From Elmis aenea (lineage: Eukaryota; Arthropoda; Insecta; Coleoptera; Elmidae), in assembly GCA_947652605.1 (NCBI GenBank), contig OX393576.1, positions 61,914,966-61,978,965 on the forward strand: a stretch of 64,000 nt of DNA, given 5' to 3'. The notes beneath the pieces are model-generated. The model saw nothing but the letters and a program-made list of their open reading frames with translations, did not search any database and was not told the origin of the DNA. Positions 24,611 to 37,115 of this stretch are shown in pieces (within the stretch, counting starts at the first letter, position 1; each line of letters opens with the position of its first letter). The position numbers and the translations under genes were made by a program.

Positions 24611-24664
24611 CATCCGAGCTCTTGATGATGACCAGGGAGAACTGGCCGAAACGTCGAGCATATG
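24611..24664 (+). other. Hammerhead-like motif (third copy type)
   Basis: GAGCTC, then TTGATGATGA, a hairpin CCAG-GGAGAA-CTGG, then CCGAAACGTC and GAGC. The order resembles a hammerhead ribozyme core: CUGAUGA, stem II, GAAA, then a UC cleavage site, with GCUC/GAGC as closing stem. The first core base is U instead of C and the first stem II pair is mismatched, so activity is doubtful. Confidence 0.3.
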
Positions 24665-24699
24665 AATATATTACGCGGGCAAACTCCGAAGACCAAATT

Positions 24700-26330
24700 A
24701 AAAATTTTTAATGTTCATTTCAAGTGTTAGAGTGTTACCGTTTAGTGTAGGTAGATCAATCAACAACATTCCTCAATAAACTCATTAATAAAACTTCATT
24801 TAAGGTGAACAAAACTGAAGATACACAAATAGTGGTAGTTAGCTGTCTATATAAGTTCGTTGAGAGTTAGGGCAGGAACGGTTTTCCGTTAACTAGATAT
24901 ATCCGCTGATGGAAGTTGCAAATATTGATTTGTTTCGTTCGTTAGCTGTATCTTCATTATTAACGCCAAATTAGTCCTATCCAAAACTCAAAACAAAGTT
25001 TATTAACAAAACATTTAATGCTATTATACATTCCGTGTATTTCTATATTCGAATCTGAGGAAAGCGGATTTTTGGGGCGTAATAAATAATGAATTTGTGT
25101 ATTAGTGTACACATATTTTTTTTTACAGAAAAGTGGGATCATTTCATTCAATAAGTATATCACAAAATTGCGCATGCCAGGTTGGACACAGGATGTGTCT
25201 ATTTCATGAATGTGGTCGAGTAACCGCAGGTGCTAAACTCTATCGATCACACCAAGCTTAATATGAAATATTTTATGTAAAATATTACCTGTGCTTTCAT
25301 GAATATGTGCTTAAGATGAATTTGATGCTGTGTAGGTACTCTACATTAAGTCTGGACGCTTATACTCATTAATTTATTAGATTTATAAGTGAATGCAGTA
25401 ACATATATTAGTTTTGCGTAAATTACTACACAGAATTATTACAAAACATTACTTCGTTAAAGCGCTGAAGGGAGCAAACATAAAATCCTTAAGAATTTAA
25501 AAAAAAAGTGTAATTGAAAATTGCAATTTTAAACGTTTACTGTAATTTAGATTACTAATTTTTTAATAAGTTTCTACACCTTAAACTGTTGAAAACAACA
25601 TAATTAAATAAGTCAGCCACCCCTATTTTTTAGACCACTTCATTCTGTGTAGACTCTAGCTACTGCCGTACAAGGTAATTTGCGACAAAGCTTTCTCATT
25701 CATAGCTCTTTTGAATCAAAAAAAAATTGTTTAACGCTGAGATTGTAGTAAATTGAGCGTGTTAACGTGTTTCCATTCAAGATTTGGCAATTTTTCCTCG
25801 CAATGGCTGGTAAATGTGAGCGCATATTATCGTGTAAGAGTATCAAATTGCCTGAAAAATATCTGCTACGTTGAAAATATTTCTGAGAAATTCGTCCACA
25901 TAAATTCCTATGACATTTTTTGCTATATTTAGAGATTAAGATAATCCCAACACTTTTTTGTAACCATATTACATATATATCCTATCACAGTTACGTATCA
26001 TTAAACTTGCGACATATTTTAGAGTAATTTTTCTATTCCGTCCGATAAATGCCTGAGTTATTTAGGTAATTGTTTTATGAATAGAACTAGGTTTTATTAA
26101 AAATTGCTTTTTTTGCGAATGATCAGTCTAGACCAATTACAAAAGTCTCGTCGTTTTCGTCAGTAACAATCTGATTTATGCAAATGGAATGATTCCAAAA
26201 TAAATAAAATTGTTCTAACGTAAACAGTTTTGAGCCGGGTTTCGCACTTTTGCCCGAAATACTCTTAAAACAAGACGTGAGTTTTAAATAATCTAATTAA
26301 TAGTTAATATTTTATGATTAATTAGACCAG
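24700..26330. other. Gene-free stretch
   Basis: AT-rich, without recognisable genes or element ends. Confidence 0.45.
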
Positions 26331-26334
26331 GGGT

Positions 26335-26460
26335 CGGCAACCGCGGCCCGCTATGTAGATACTTTGATTCGGCCCGCCAAGTAATAATCTTGTATATTTA
26401 ACGCAATATTTCATAATTAAGACACCAAATGCTTTATAAAATTTGGTATTCAATTTTGTT
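26335..26460. mobile_element. hAT-type element left end, cut off
   Basis: CAGGGGTCGGCAACCGCGGC followed by CCGC and later CGGCCCGCC is a common hAT terminal sequence. It is cut by the foldback element that begins at 26461, and its other end was not found on the far side. Confidence 0.6.
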
Positions 26461-27390
26461 ATACAGGGAATTTCTTAAATATTGGGAAAAAATTCCTCAT
26501 CGAAAATTATGGGGGGTTTTTTATATAACTTTCTTCCCTTAGACGTCTCCTTTCGGAGTTACATACATCAAGGAGCGGTAAAATCAGGTTTTTATTTTAT
26601 TTCTCAAATTTGAATAAATGTAGCAAAATGATATTTGGTAGATGTTTTACACTTATTAAAAGGTTTCCTATAGTTATATTCCCATCTCCTACCTTCACAA
26701 GGGGCTAAAAAGTGCGACCCCTGTTGTTTTTTTTTATCAGAACTTTTTGGAGTCTTTTTCTGTTCTTTAACTTTACCTGCAATAGTAAAAAATTAAATAA
26801 GTAAGCAGGAACCATTAAATATTTTAAAATAAAACGATTTATTTTGGTGTTAAGTGGAATTGACGGGTCTTTTCGTGTTGTTATTACAGAACATAGTTGT
26901 TATCTCGTAACTTCAAAATGAATTACACCCGTCAATTCTTACCAATATAAACATTAACAAACCATGGTAACCACCAAATGCATCGAAGGTTTTGCAGGAA
27001 AAGTTAAAGAATAAAAAGAGTTTCTAAATAAATTAAACTTTCATAGAATATTTTTTTAATTGCAAAATTTCAACCCTCCAAAACGTTCTGTTAAAAAAAA
27101 CCAACAAGGGTCGCATTTTTCAGCGCCTTGTGAAGGTGGTAAATGATTAAAAATATAATTGTAGAAAAGCTTTTAATAAGTACCTACAGAACATCTACCA
27201 AATATCTTTTTCCTACAGTTATCCAAATTTGAGAAATAAAATAAAAACCTAATTTTACCGCACCTCTTTATGGGGTGTAACACCGAAAGGAGAAGTCTAA
27301 GGGAAAAAAATTATATAAAAGCTCCCCTTAATTTTCGATAAGGAATTACCTGCCGATTTTTTTTGCAATATTTAAAATACATCCTGTATA
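26461..27390. mobile_element. Large foldback element with long inverted arms
   Basis: The left arm (26461 to about 26760) and right arm (about 27060-27390) are inverted copies for roughly 300 bp, and weaker complementarity runs toward the centre. The ends read ATACAGGGAATTTCTTAAAT on the left, and AATATTTAAAATACATCC followed by TGTATA on the right. Landmarks in both arms are TTATCGAAAATTA-like and CATCTACCAAATAT blocks. No coding capacity. Confidence 0.8.
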
Positions 27391-27591
27391 TTACAATTTT
27401 TTATTTTAACGCTAGAGAAAAACTTTTTTTATGTTTCATCTAGCATCGGCTAATACTGGGTGATCGAAAATGATTGATGCCCGCTAACTTCAAATCGAAA
27501 ATAAAACAACCAAGTTTATGTTGGTATCTCAGTTTAAGGAGACGTTACGAACATATTGATATGTGCAGCCCGCTTGAAAATATTATTGTTT

Positions 27592-28332
27592 AACCCTTTC
27601 GCTGCGGGAACCGGTTTTAGCCGGTTTTATTCTTCGTGTCCCATGTGCGGGCCTGATAAATACGCTTGCGTAACCCACAAACTCCATAAAGCCGGATCCA
27701 CATCAATAAAAATTTATGTTGTATTTTGTATTTTAAAATTCAGCAAAAATATTTGCGGCGCAAATTTAAATCTGGTTAAGTATTTTACCACGTAAATAGT
27801 TATCTTGTGTGTTGTACGGCCGAATCCGCTTGTGCAGGTTTGTTTATGCAGAGCGCAACAGTTTGCTACTAGACACTAGAGAACCTGTTGTTATAAAATG
27901 GAGTGGAGTTTTAACTTTTTTTGTGTGATGTAAATAATCCGATGTAATTATGAACAATGCACATTTCTTTTTTAAAAAATGAGACATGATCAATCACCCA
28001 AACATAGGTATTTACGTAGTAAAATGAAACAAAACTACAGATGCACTCAGAATCAAGTCCGCATTGACACTACTGTGCGACGCAAATCTCTTTGAAGTTG
28101 GCTAAAAACCGACAGCACGACGGATAGCGTGCGTTGTTCGTCACGAAATTATTTGTGTGCATTTATATGCGGCGCACAGTCCACACTAACAAAAATCTCG
28201 ACGAACACGAGCAAATTTGTGTCAAATAGAAGGCACAACGCACATTTTTATTGATTTGGATCCGGCTTAAGACCCGAAAAACGCCACACTCAAGGCACGA
28301 ACTTTACAAACAAGTGCCGCAGCGAAAGGGTT
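27592..28332. mobile_element. Outer miniature element containing a nested one
   Basis: The left end AACCCTTTCGCTGCGG and the right end CCGCAGCGAAAGGGTT are exact complements of 16 bp. Nearly the whole interior is a second element (27687-28270). Neither has coding capacity; the frame at 27556-27795 arises from these repeats. Confidence 0.8.
27687..28270. mobile_element. Nested miniature element, longer copy of the 36718-37115 family
   Basis: Ends TAAAGCCGGATCCACATCAA and, complemented, TAAGCCGGATCCAAATCAA-type. Aligned to the reverse complement of 36718-37115 it is collinear throughout, with blocks such as GCGGCGCAAATTTAAATCT, CCACGTAAATAGTTATCTTG and GCTAAAAACCGACAGCACGA. The exception is about 200 extra bases in the middle (about 27850-28045). 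Confidence 0.85.
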
Positions 28333-30419
28333 TTGTCCCGCTATCTAAAAAATATTGCCGCCCCCTGAATTAGACGATTGCTTTCATTATACTGGTGTAA
28401 GTTGATATATTTTTGTTACGTAGATAAATATTTAACAACTACACTTGCTGAAAAAGGTATAATAACAAAAACTTTCAGTAGCATGATAATATTAAATGTT
28501 CCTACCATGTTCCATAAATAACCTTATTGTGGTCTAAAATTGCCATACTAAAGTTTAATACTTTATTTAATGGATCCCAACTTCTTACTTTGACTGAATC
28601 GCTTTATACTATTCTGTTAAAAGCTACGATTATTTCAAAATAAGTTAATCAGACAGACATTGCATTTCAATCTCAAACGAAAGATAAATCGTGGCAGACC
28701 AGTGGAAAAATCAAAAAAGAAAGAAGCAACGTAATAAGTGTTAAAATAAAATAAACCCAGTAATAGGTTTATCAGATAATTGAAATTTATATAGCATTAG
28801 AAAATCAGCAAACTTTACACGTAAAAAAAATATTATGAAATGTTATGAGTACAGTATTTTGTATTTAAAATCATTATTATTTTAAACTAAACATGAATAA
28901 CAACAAAAACACTAATTAAACTTTTTTTTAACAATTGATACAGTATAAGTCACTCTAAAGCACTCAGAATGAAAATGTTAACTTCATGACGTGCATTAAG
29001 TTTACCAGAAGCTTGCGTGGAAAATTAATATTAGCGTAGATTACTAGAAGACAAAATAACAAAACCAATATTATTAACCTTTCATAAATTGTCCTTCCAA
29101 AGGTCACCTTAAAAAATTATTTACATTCTTCAGTCCAAAACAATCTTAAATAGTGATAATAGTTTAAGCAATTATTGCTTGATGAACTAAATATTGGAAC
29201 CAATTCGTGTATAATGAGAACCTAATATATATCTTTGGGCATCTTTTAATACTTAAAAAGCAGCTTGTTACATTGCATGTAAAAATACTAAAGGCCTAGT
29301 TGAAAGGTGCTATTATTTCAACGAAAAACGAATACAGGCAATATACGAAAATTATTAAAATCGACACGAATCTCTTCGGAAATTGTTCGTGAAATATTGT
29401 AGCCACACCTTGAAACACGCATCTTCTGTGGTCGTAATTGCCACTAGAATTTATAATGGAAATATACAACCTAATCCACGATACATCATTTAAATGTTTT
29501 AAGGGCACAACGCAGGGTCAATGAAAATTCACACGCGCAAGATCACAAACGTATGTGTCTTTATTAACACCAAAATATTGAATTTAATCATGAAATTGTA
29601 GGTATAAGGATTTTATTTCGTTTAAACATTACTATGATGCATCTTAATATTTTATAAAATGTGAAAGCAATACCTTAACATTTTTCACATTGCTAAAAAT
29701 TAGTTATATGACATATTTAAGCAGCCTTAAAAAAAAAACGATTTCATACCGGTAGAGATTTTCTTCAAGAAATTATTCTTCTTAGAAATAAGATAAGTGA
29801 TATATTATCAAGCTTGTACATATTTATATTTTTATTGGATCGTTCAAATCGTACACACATTTAACGTTAGATTTGTCGTACGTTGTGGTCTTTAGCTCTT
29901 CAGCATCTTTAATGGTTTCTGTTTAAATCTCCAATATGTCTACAAAATGGCTTAGGATAAAATATCCCACTATTGCACAAGGCGTTCTTCTAAATGATCA
30001 ATATCCGTTGTAACTGTGTATACGAGGTCACACAACCTCATAAATGATTGTTTACAAGAGTTAAGTCCACTCCATTAGGAGTCTAAACATGAGGTGCGAT
30101 AAAATGTATCTATATTTGTAGAACACTGTGGTCGGATACGCCATCATGCACAGTACACACAATAATTATTATAATTAACATTAATCGCACCACTAGTGTA
30201 AAAAACAACAAATATAAATGAATATCTACACATAAATATTTTTATTAAGATCGGTTATCTTATTTCTGAGAACAAACACTTCCTGGAAAAATATAACCAG
30301 TTTCGAGACTGTTGTCTTTTTATTAGTAAAATATAATCTGCTGAAGATGTACGAGAGTCTGGTGTAGGTTTATTTGAAGAAACGAGTCTTCTTAGAAAGT
30401 GATTTTCTAGTCACACTCA
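28333..30419. other. Gene-free stretch
   Basis: AT-rich. The only frame of note, 29296-29508 on the minus strand, has no family resemblance that I can see. Confidence 0.45.
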
Positions 30420-30900
30420 TTCACATTTAAATATTAATCAAGTTTTCCATGTGCGGAAACACGAAACATCATTTCATACACCTTAAAATAAGACTGATTT
30501 CTTAAAAGTCCAGCCTCTTTTTGCGCATCGGCATAGCTGCGATTTATTTGTGTATTTTTCGAATTTCATATTGTAAACATTTTCTCATCGTTGGACCAAA
30601 TTCGATTTACCCTTTCAGCTGTGTGGAAACGATTTAACAATCGCCGACAGCGGTCGACCCTTTTCCGTCTTGTGTCCTCAGGATTTTTTGACATAGGATT
30701 CGTTTAAATATTCCCTAATTAAGGTCGTTTTTGGCAATCCGCTCTGTCAGAGCTCGCGATACTTCAATTATCTGGGAACTTGCATCAACACTTGAAACTT
30801 TTGCTTCTACAAAGAAGTTCCGAACAAACGTAGTATTTTCTGACAGGATTTTGATTTCCAAGTTTGTTATGATTTAAAATACTTTTGGTCCTCCAAATTT
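30420..30900 (-). pseudogene. Tc1/mariner-type transposase remnant
   Basis: Minus-strand translation gives VDRCRRLLNRFHTAERVNRI, then WSNDEKMFTI, a stop, then TQINRSYADAQKEAGLLR and a segment ending MMFRVSA. This matches the layout around the second catalytic aspartate of mariner transposases: a Lys/Arg-rich helix, then (F/W)-S-D/N-D-E-K-x-F, then a Q-N-D-R-x-Y-like block, then (M/V)-V-S-A. Upstream, SRALTERIAKNDL continues in frame until a TAG. Several stops make it dead. Confidence 0.75.
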
Positions 30901-31910
30901 TGCAGAGCATTTTAAATCAGCAGCATTTTATTTACAGTTTTTTTTTCTCTTGTTTAAAGTTTAAATATCATTGATTTTACAACACCACAAACAATACATC
31001 ACAGAACGTACCTACCCAACAAAACATTAACTTGAATGCTGCCAATCAATCAAGAGAGTACAACAGTTTGAAATGTATGCACGTCTAACTTCGATTGAAA
31101 AATATGTCAAAAAAATGATAATACATAAAGAGCATTTATAAATATTTTGCAATCACCCGATCAGAAAATTTGGGCAACCTTTTTAGTATTATTTATACAA
31201 TATCTAAATAAATATCCACAGATTACAGATTTTAACTGCTAAATGTTGTTAGTAAATGTTAAGAATTACGAAATTATTTGAGTTATTCAATATAAATAAG
31301 TTTATTTAAACACCTTTAACCGTTTTATAAGGATCTCGTGTTTGTCTTTGAAACTGGTCTAACTTTTTTAAAACAGACTTTTCATGATTTTCATGGTTAT
31401 TATTTAACCTTATTTACATTCAAAAAGTACTGCTCGTAAGTAATTCTGTTCTTATTCATCTACAAAGGATTTTTATTTTGTTGCTACAGATTATAAATTA
31501 TTTAGGTAAACGAATATCTATAACATACTGTTCATAACGTTTATATGTACATTATTTTAAAATACAACTTCTCAAACTGTTCTAACAAAGTTTTGCTATA
31601 AAACAAGGATATGGATAAAGTCAGTTGAAATTAACTTGTTTGTACACTAAGAAGTTGCAAGTTTGATTAATTTTGAGTTTGGTTTACATTTTGAGAATAC
31701 TTATAACTTTAAACGAGTCTGGCGCTATAGCACGTCACATAAGGGCAAAGATTTACTTTGCAAAATTAATTTTTATCAGCAAACTGCAGCGTACACTAAA
31801 CAAATAAACGTAGATACTATAATTAGTTAGTTTAATATATTTTTTCGTCGTAGATTATCATGAATAATTGAGAGTGTGGCATTGTTTGTGTTCCGATTGA
31901 TTGTCTAACA

Positions 31911-32222
31911 CAGGGCTGTGGAGTCGGAGTCGGAGTTTAGACGGAATTTCTGGTCAGTGGAGTCGGAGTCGGAAAAAATGTACCGACTCCGACTCCGAGT
32001 GAAACAAAAAATTGCGAGATGGTCCTTTGCCACAAAATTTAAACTCAAATTTTAAATAATTTCTTTATACATATTTCTTTTCTTTTTTATATTACACACA
32101 CCATAAAATGTCTTAATATTTGATTCTGTCGGAGTTGGAGTCGGAGTCGACCTACCTACTAAAATTATCAGGAGTCGGAGTCGGAGTCGGTGTCGATTTT
32201 ATTTTACCGACTCCGCAGCTCT
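31911..32222. mobile_element. hAT-type miniature element rich in GGAGTC repeats
   Basis: The left end CAGGGCTGTGGAGTCGGAGT and the right end GACTCCGCAGCTCT are inverted. Both termini are built of repeated GGAGTC units. Flanks GTCTAACA (31903-31910) and GGCTAACA (32223-32230) form an imperfect 8-bp duplication, 7 of 8 identical. No coding capacity. Confidence 0.8.
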
Positions 32223-32805
32223 GGCTAACATTCAATTCAGAAATTATTTTATTTGCTTAAAGCTTAGCAATCTACTAAAGTTTCTGTACTGAAAATTAGT
32301 ATTTATATATTTTTGTAAAAACAGCCAGTGAATAAATAAGCATAGATATTAACTAGATTTTACTTGAAGTTTCAACTTTTCAAGTAAATACTTGCACAAA
32401 ATTAAATTAAGTTAATGAATTATATTTTTAAAACATTTACCTTCTACCTCATAGTTCTTTGAAATACTTTAATTTAATAGCAAATACCTAACTTAATTTA
32501 ACTAAATGTAAATTAATACTATCATATAATATTTAAATAATTAATTTAAATGATAAATTAATGAAACAAATTACACAATACATTTCAAAAGGCAACTTTA
32601 GTTTTATTTATACATTCTTTGTGTTAGCATCTTTTTGCCTTACAAGATACTTTTAATTGCACTGGTGTCTTAATGATAATTTATAAAATAAAAAAGCCAT
32701 TCAAAAATGGAACCAATTTGAAAAATCTGTTTTCTTGATCAGTAGGTGCCCTATTGAAATTAAATTATCGATAGATTCTGTCTGTGATCCATACGTTTGT
32801 GATGT

Positions 32806-32987
32806 ACCGGATTAAGCCTTTAGCGGGCCCCAGACAAAATTTAGCGTTTGGTCCCCATTTATAGGGGACGCTAGCGAATTTTGCAATTAATTATTACAAT
32901 TTTTTCCGGGGTCGAATCGGGTTCCTCTGAATTACTGGACCTAGACATTTGTCTTTTTTGTCTGCTGCTTAATCAGGCTCTGCGTTT
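32806..32987. mobile_element. Small inverted-end fragment, possibly hAT-type
   Basis: GGATTAAGCC near the left and its approximate complement in GCTTAATCAGGCTCTG at the right enclose a GC-richer 180-bp piece with GGGCCCCAGAC. The right end read inward begins CAGAGCCTGATTAAGC. Boundaries are uncertain. Confidence 0.4.
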
Positions 32988-33028
32988 GTGTACATGAGGC
33001 CATTCGTCAACTTTTTAAACATATTTAA

Positions 33029-33152
33029 AATTTGTTGTTGTGATAAAAATTATAAATATTTGAACAATAATATACCACATAAATGCTGATTCAGACTTTA
33101 TTGTTGTTGTCTTATGTTCAAATATTTATAATGTTTATCACAACAACAAATT
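33029..33152. repeat. Foldback, 38-bp arms
   Basis: AATTTGTTGTTGTGATAAAA (from 33029) onward to 33066 is matched by its complement at 33115-33152 with very few mismatches, leaving a 48-base loop. Confidence 0.8.
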
Positions 33153-33519
33153 CAAAAACGTAACTTGTACCACATGAGTTTTAAAAGGTTTTACACCTTG
33201 TTTGTTTTTTTGTTTTCACGACCTACTATGTTTTTCTTTTTAAACACCTTTGTAACTTGCTTATTATTAAAATTAATTACATCAACCCATATACATTTGG
33301 AATGAGAAAAAAATAAGGAATTTAAATAGGTCATGGCCAACTAAAAGATACTATTTAAAAAAAGGTAAGTTTGTGTCATAACTTTTTAACGGCGAGCGTA
33401 AACAATTTTTATTAGTGTAATCGAATTTAACACAAAAATATCTAAAAATAATGTTCAGAAACTATTTCGATATTTACAACAATAACGGAGATATGACACA
33501 TTATTTATATGACAAAAAA

Positions 33520-33690
33520 AAACACTTTTTCCAATAACTCAATAACCAGAAAAGATAGAAAAATTTTGAAAACGGCTTTAAGTTTGTCTCTAAATATTGC
33601 ACATTTTTGGTAATTTAACCATTTCTCTATCTTGAATATTAAGCTAGATACCCATGTAATCCCATCGAATTTGGATCACCGTGTACAGTT
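33520..33690. repeat. Dispersed repeat, copy B (pairs with 15700-15872)
   Basis: Same orientation as copy A, ending AATCCCATCGAATTTGGATC and then ACCGTGTACAG. Confidence 0.75.
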
Positions 33691-34780
33691 TGGTGTTGTA
33701 CGATCTGATATCCTAACAGAAAATTTTAATGTATCAGTTATGTTTTTACTCTTTATATTAAACACCAATAAGCAAGTTTATTCGTTTTAAAACCTGTTAA
33801 AGAATAAATATAAAACTTATTATATTTTCTTGACGCCCAATATTAAAAAATGATTTAAAAAAAAAGCATATACCTCAAAGTTGTACAGTTCACTTAACGA
33901 TTCCAAAATGCTACATTAAGTAGTTCAACGACTGTATTTAACTATTTAAAATAAACAACAACATATGACTATGCACGCGATTTTAAGTTAAAAGAATCTA
34001 GCAGTTTTCGGTAAATCAAACAAAAGTTATCAGTATGTTCACCCTAAATTCATAGGTGCACCTAAAATCAACGAAGACAACGCCATCAATAATTTCGTTG
34101 TTGTGGAATAGTCCAAGAGCGAATTTAGGTTTTCCCACTTTCCTGAACAACATAACTGATTTGATTTCCCATAAAGATAAATCAAAGCTATAATTTACCT
34201 GCATATTCCTATATTTTTAATTGAGATATAAATCAACCGATACTTATTTAAGTAAATGAAGTTATTGAAAATTGCAGAGACGTAATTACACAGTAATCAC
34301 GCACATATTATGTAGCAACGCAATAAATGAAGTTGCCTCCAAAACAACAGTGCAAGAGTTCTCCTTTAAACGTAAATATATCCATAAAATAAAGTAACAA
34401 AAATCGTTAAGTTATTCTGAAACATATGGGAATACAGTTGATAAAAATAACGTGAAAATAGCCAAATAAAAAGCGAGCGCATTTAAATTTTACTTGCTAA
34501 AGTTTTTTTTAACCACTATCAAAATTCTTTTATGTAATGTACAATGTAGTTTATTCGTTAAACACTCGATTTTTTGTTTCACGTGGTCAAGAAACTAGCC
34601 ACAAATATTATGCCCATAAAATATACTAAAACTTACCTTAAAAATGTTTATAATTACTGATAAAACTTAACAAACTTTTAAAAGTGTTTAAAGTCCCTAG
34701 CAACTTTTTTTAAACTTAAGGAAACGCATTTTTAATAAATAATAAGTGGAATAAGTTTTTTATAAAATAATTCACATCAA
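33691..34780. other. Gene-free stretch
   Basis: AT-rich, no recognised gene or element. Confidence 0.45.
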
Positions 34781-34784
34781 CGCT

Positions 34785-34985
34785 GTGAATATAAGACGTC
34801 TATTCATCATTCATCCGCTACCGTATACAGTCGCTTTAAAACTAGAGACGCCACCGTCACCTGGACAACACCGCCGCGACGCCCTCTCCGTAAACTCGCG
34901 CAATCCAAGACGTGGATTGTCTTGCGCTGGATGTAGTCCTTTGCGGATTGTCATTATTACCTGTCGTAAAATTGATGTCAAGACC
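34785..34985. other. GC-rich island of unknown role
   Basis: About 200 bp with several CG dinucleotides (GCCGCGACGC, TCGCGCAATCC) in AT-rich surroundings. Open on both strands for more than 40 codons. It could be a 5' exon or promoter-proximal segment of a gene whose other exons lie outside the window, or a transposon fragment. No splice context settles this. Confidence 0.3.
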
Positions 34986-36717
34986 AAAGCATATTATTAT
35001 CTTGATCTAGATAACATTGTCCAACAGCTTTAGCTTAAAAAATGTATGTTTTTTCGATGTTTTTGGTTTAGGACAGAATTGAAACTTGTGATTTAGTAAA
35101 ATCAAAGAATATGCCTCACAATTAGTGATAATTAAAGGCCAGAGAACAAAAACATTGTTTCTCTGATGCTTTGTTTGTAGAAATTTGTTAGTGGGTAAAT
35201 TTTCACACTCAAATTTCTCAATCCTAATTTTTAGTTGATTGGTAAAGAAATCTTTAACATACAAGACACAGAAAAAGGCTGTGTAGGAAGCCACGAACAT
35301 ATTCTGTTATCAAAGACATTTCAGACGATGAATCTTGAACGCTATCTTACGATTCTGATATCAAACAATAAGTTCTATATGAAAACAAGAAAAATCGCTT
35401 CCACCGAAAATACCTAAACTAAACAAGTCTATTGTAAAGTGATACTGATCATTTTTTCGATATTTGAAGGATTGTGGGTAACTACAGGTGTCCTTCGGGA
35501 ACAAATGTGCTTCACTGGAGGTTTTAAAAGGCTTTAGAGTCCTGTGTTCCGTGTTCGCAATAACGGATTTCTGCGTTGCGATAATGCATGTCTTTGATTC
35601 AAATAAGTTATTTCCATTTGCTTTATCCAGAATATAGCAAGGACTTAGCTCTGTGCAACTCTTGCTTGTTTCCGCGTCTTAAAGAAAAGCTCATTGGGGG
35701 AATATTTGTATTGTAGACGATGAAATCGTTAAAGATCTCTCGAAAACGTCTTGCAAGAAGTTTTTACACGATATGTGATAAAAGAAAAGTAACCAGTGGT
35801 GTATCTTCTCACACAGCAGCTCCAACTCTCCAATTTTTTGGTGAAAAAAAAAATAATAAAGCATCCATCGTACTCACGATTATTTTTTGGACTGGAAAGA
35901 AATTTGTTGAGTAGAAAAATCTTGCAGGTATTTCGACAACAGATTGGTTTGGAGCTTTTAAGGATGGAAAATAAAAATAATGCTTATTGCTGCAAGGCAT
36001 TGCTTAAGACATATTTAAAATAAAACTGTTTTTTATTTTTAATGAATTTAATTTCACCCCCGAATGCTTTTAATTTTAAACACGATAGATGTAGAATTAG
36101 AATTGAAACGCAAATGATATTTTAAATGGACCTGTAAGAAATTACTGTTTACAGAATGTTATTTTCAATGTACTTTCTAATATTTTCAATTAAAAGAACC
36201 CTCTTCTATTTTTATTTTTTTTTTCTGAAATGATAATTTACAGATAAAGATAGGGCATCTAATACAGTTTTTATTGATACACGACGTTTTTAACTGCTTT
36301 TCTTAATTACAGCAGGGAATATTATAGCACAAAGGCCTTCATGTTACAATTTTGGCCTTATATCTATATCCTTTCGTTATACAACAGCATAGCTCGCAAT
36401 TTGTGTAATTAACATGCTTTTACATAGTTTATTAGTTTGTTTTAACAATGTCTTGTACTGCGAAGGGATGCAACCTAGCAACCACAACATTATTTTCAAC
36501 CAACTAAATAATGGAAATGAACACACTTATCCTTACATTAAATATATAAAAACAAACTTTCAAGTTGTGTAACAAATGTAACATTATGTTTAAAGCTACA
36601 AATTATTAAGAATTATAACTCAGCAAATTCGATTAAACTTATCTGAATATCACAATTTGCCTGAAAGATTATTATTGATTGTAATTATGTTCAAAGTAAT
36701 TTATTATGTAATACTCC
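34986..36717. other. Gene-free stretch
   Basis: Several frames of 60-97 codons occur on both strands at 35007-36023, but none has recognisable domains and they overlap one another. Confidence 0.4.
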
Positions 36718-37115
36718 TAAAGCTGGATCCACACCAATAAAAATTTGCGTTGTGCGTTGTATTTGACACAAATTTGCTCGTGTGCGTCGAAATTTTTGTT
36801 GGTGTGGACTGTGTGCCGTATAGAAATGCACGCAAATAATTTCGTGACGAACAACGCACGCTATCCATCGTGCTGTCGGTTTTTAGCCAACTTCAAAGAG
36901 ATTTGCGCCGCACAGTCTTGTCAATGTGGACTTGATTTTGAGTGCATTGTTCTGCATAAACAAACGTGCACAAGTGGATTCGGCCGTTCAACGCACAAGA
37001 TAACTATTTACGTGGTAAAATACTTAACTAGATTTAAATTTGCGCCGCAAATGTTTGTGTTGAATTTGAAATACAAAATACAACATACATTTTTATTGAT
37101 GTGGATCCAGCTTTA
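36718..37115. mobile_element. Miniature element with about 28-bp TIRs, short copy
   Basis: TAAAGCTGGATCCACACCAA and its near-complement at the right (GTGGATCCAGCTTTA) bound about 398 bp, flanked by TA. The reverse complement aligns with 27687-28270. The 123-codon open frame inside comes from this repeat and is not a gene. Confidence 0.85.
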
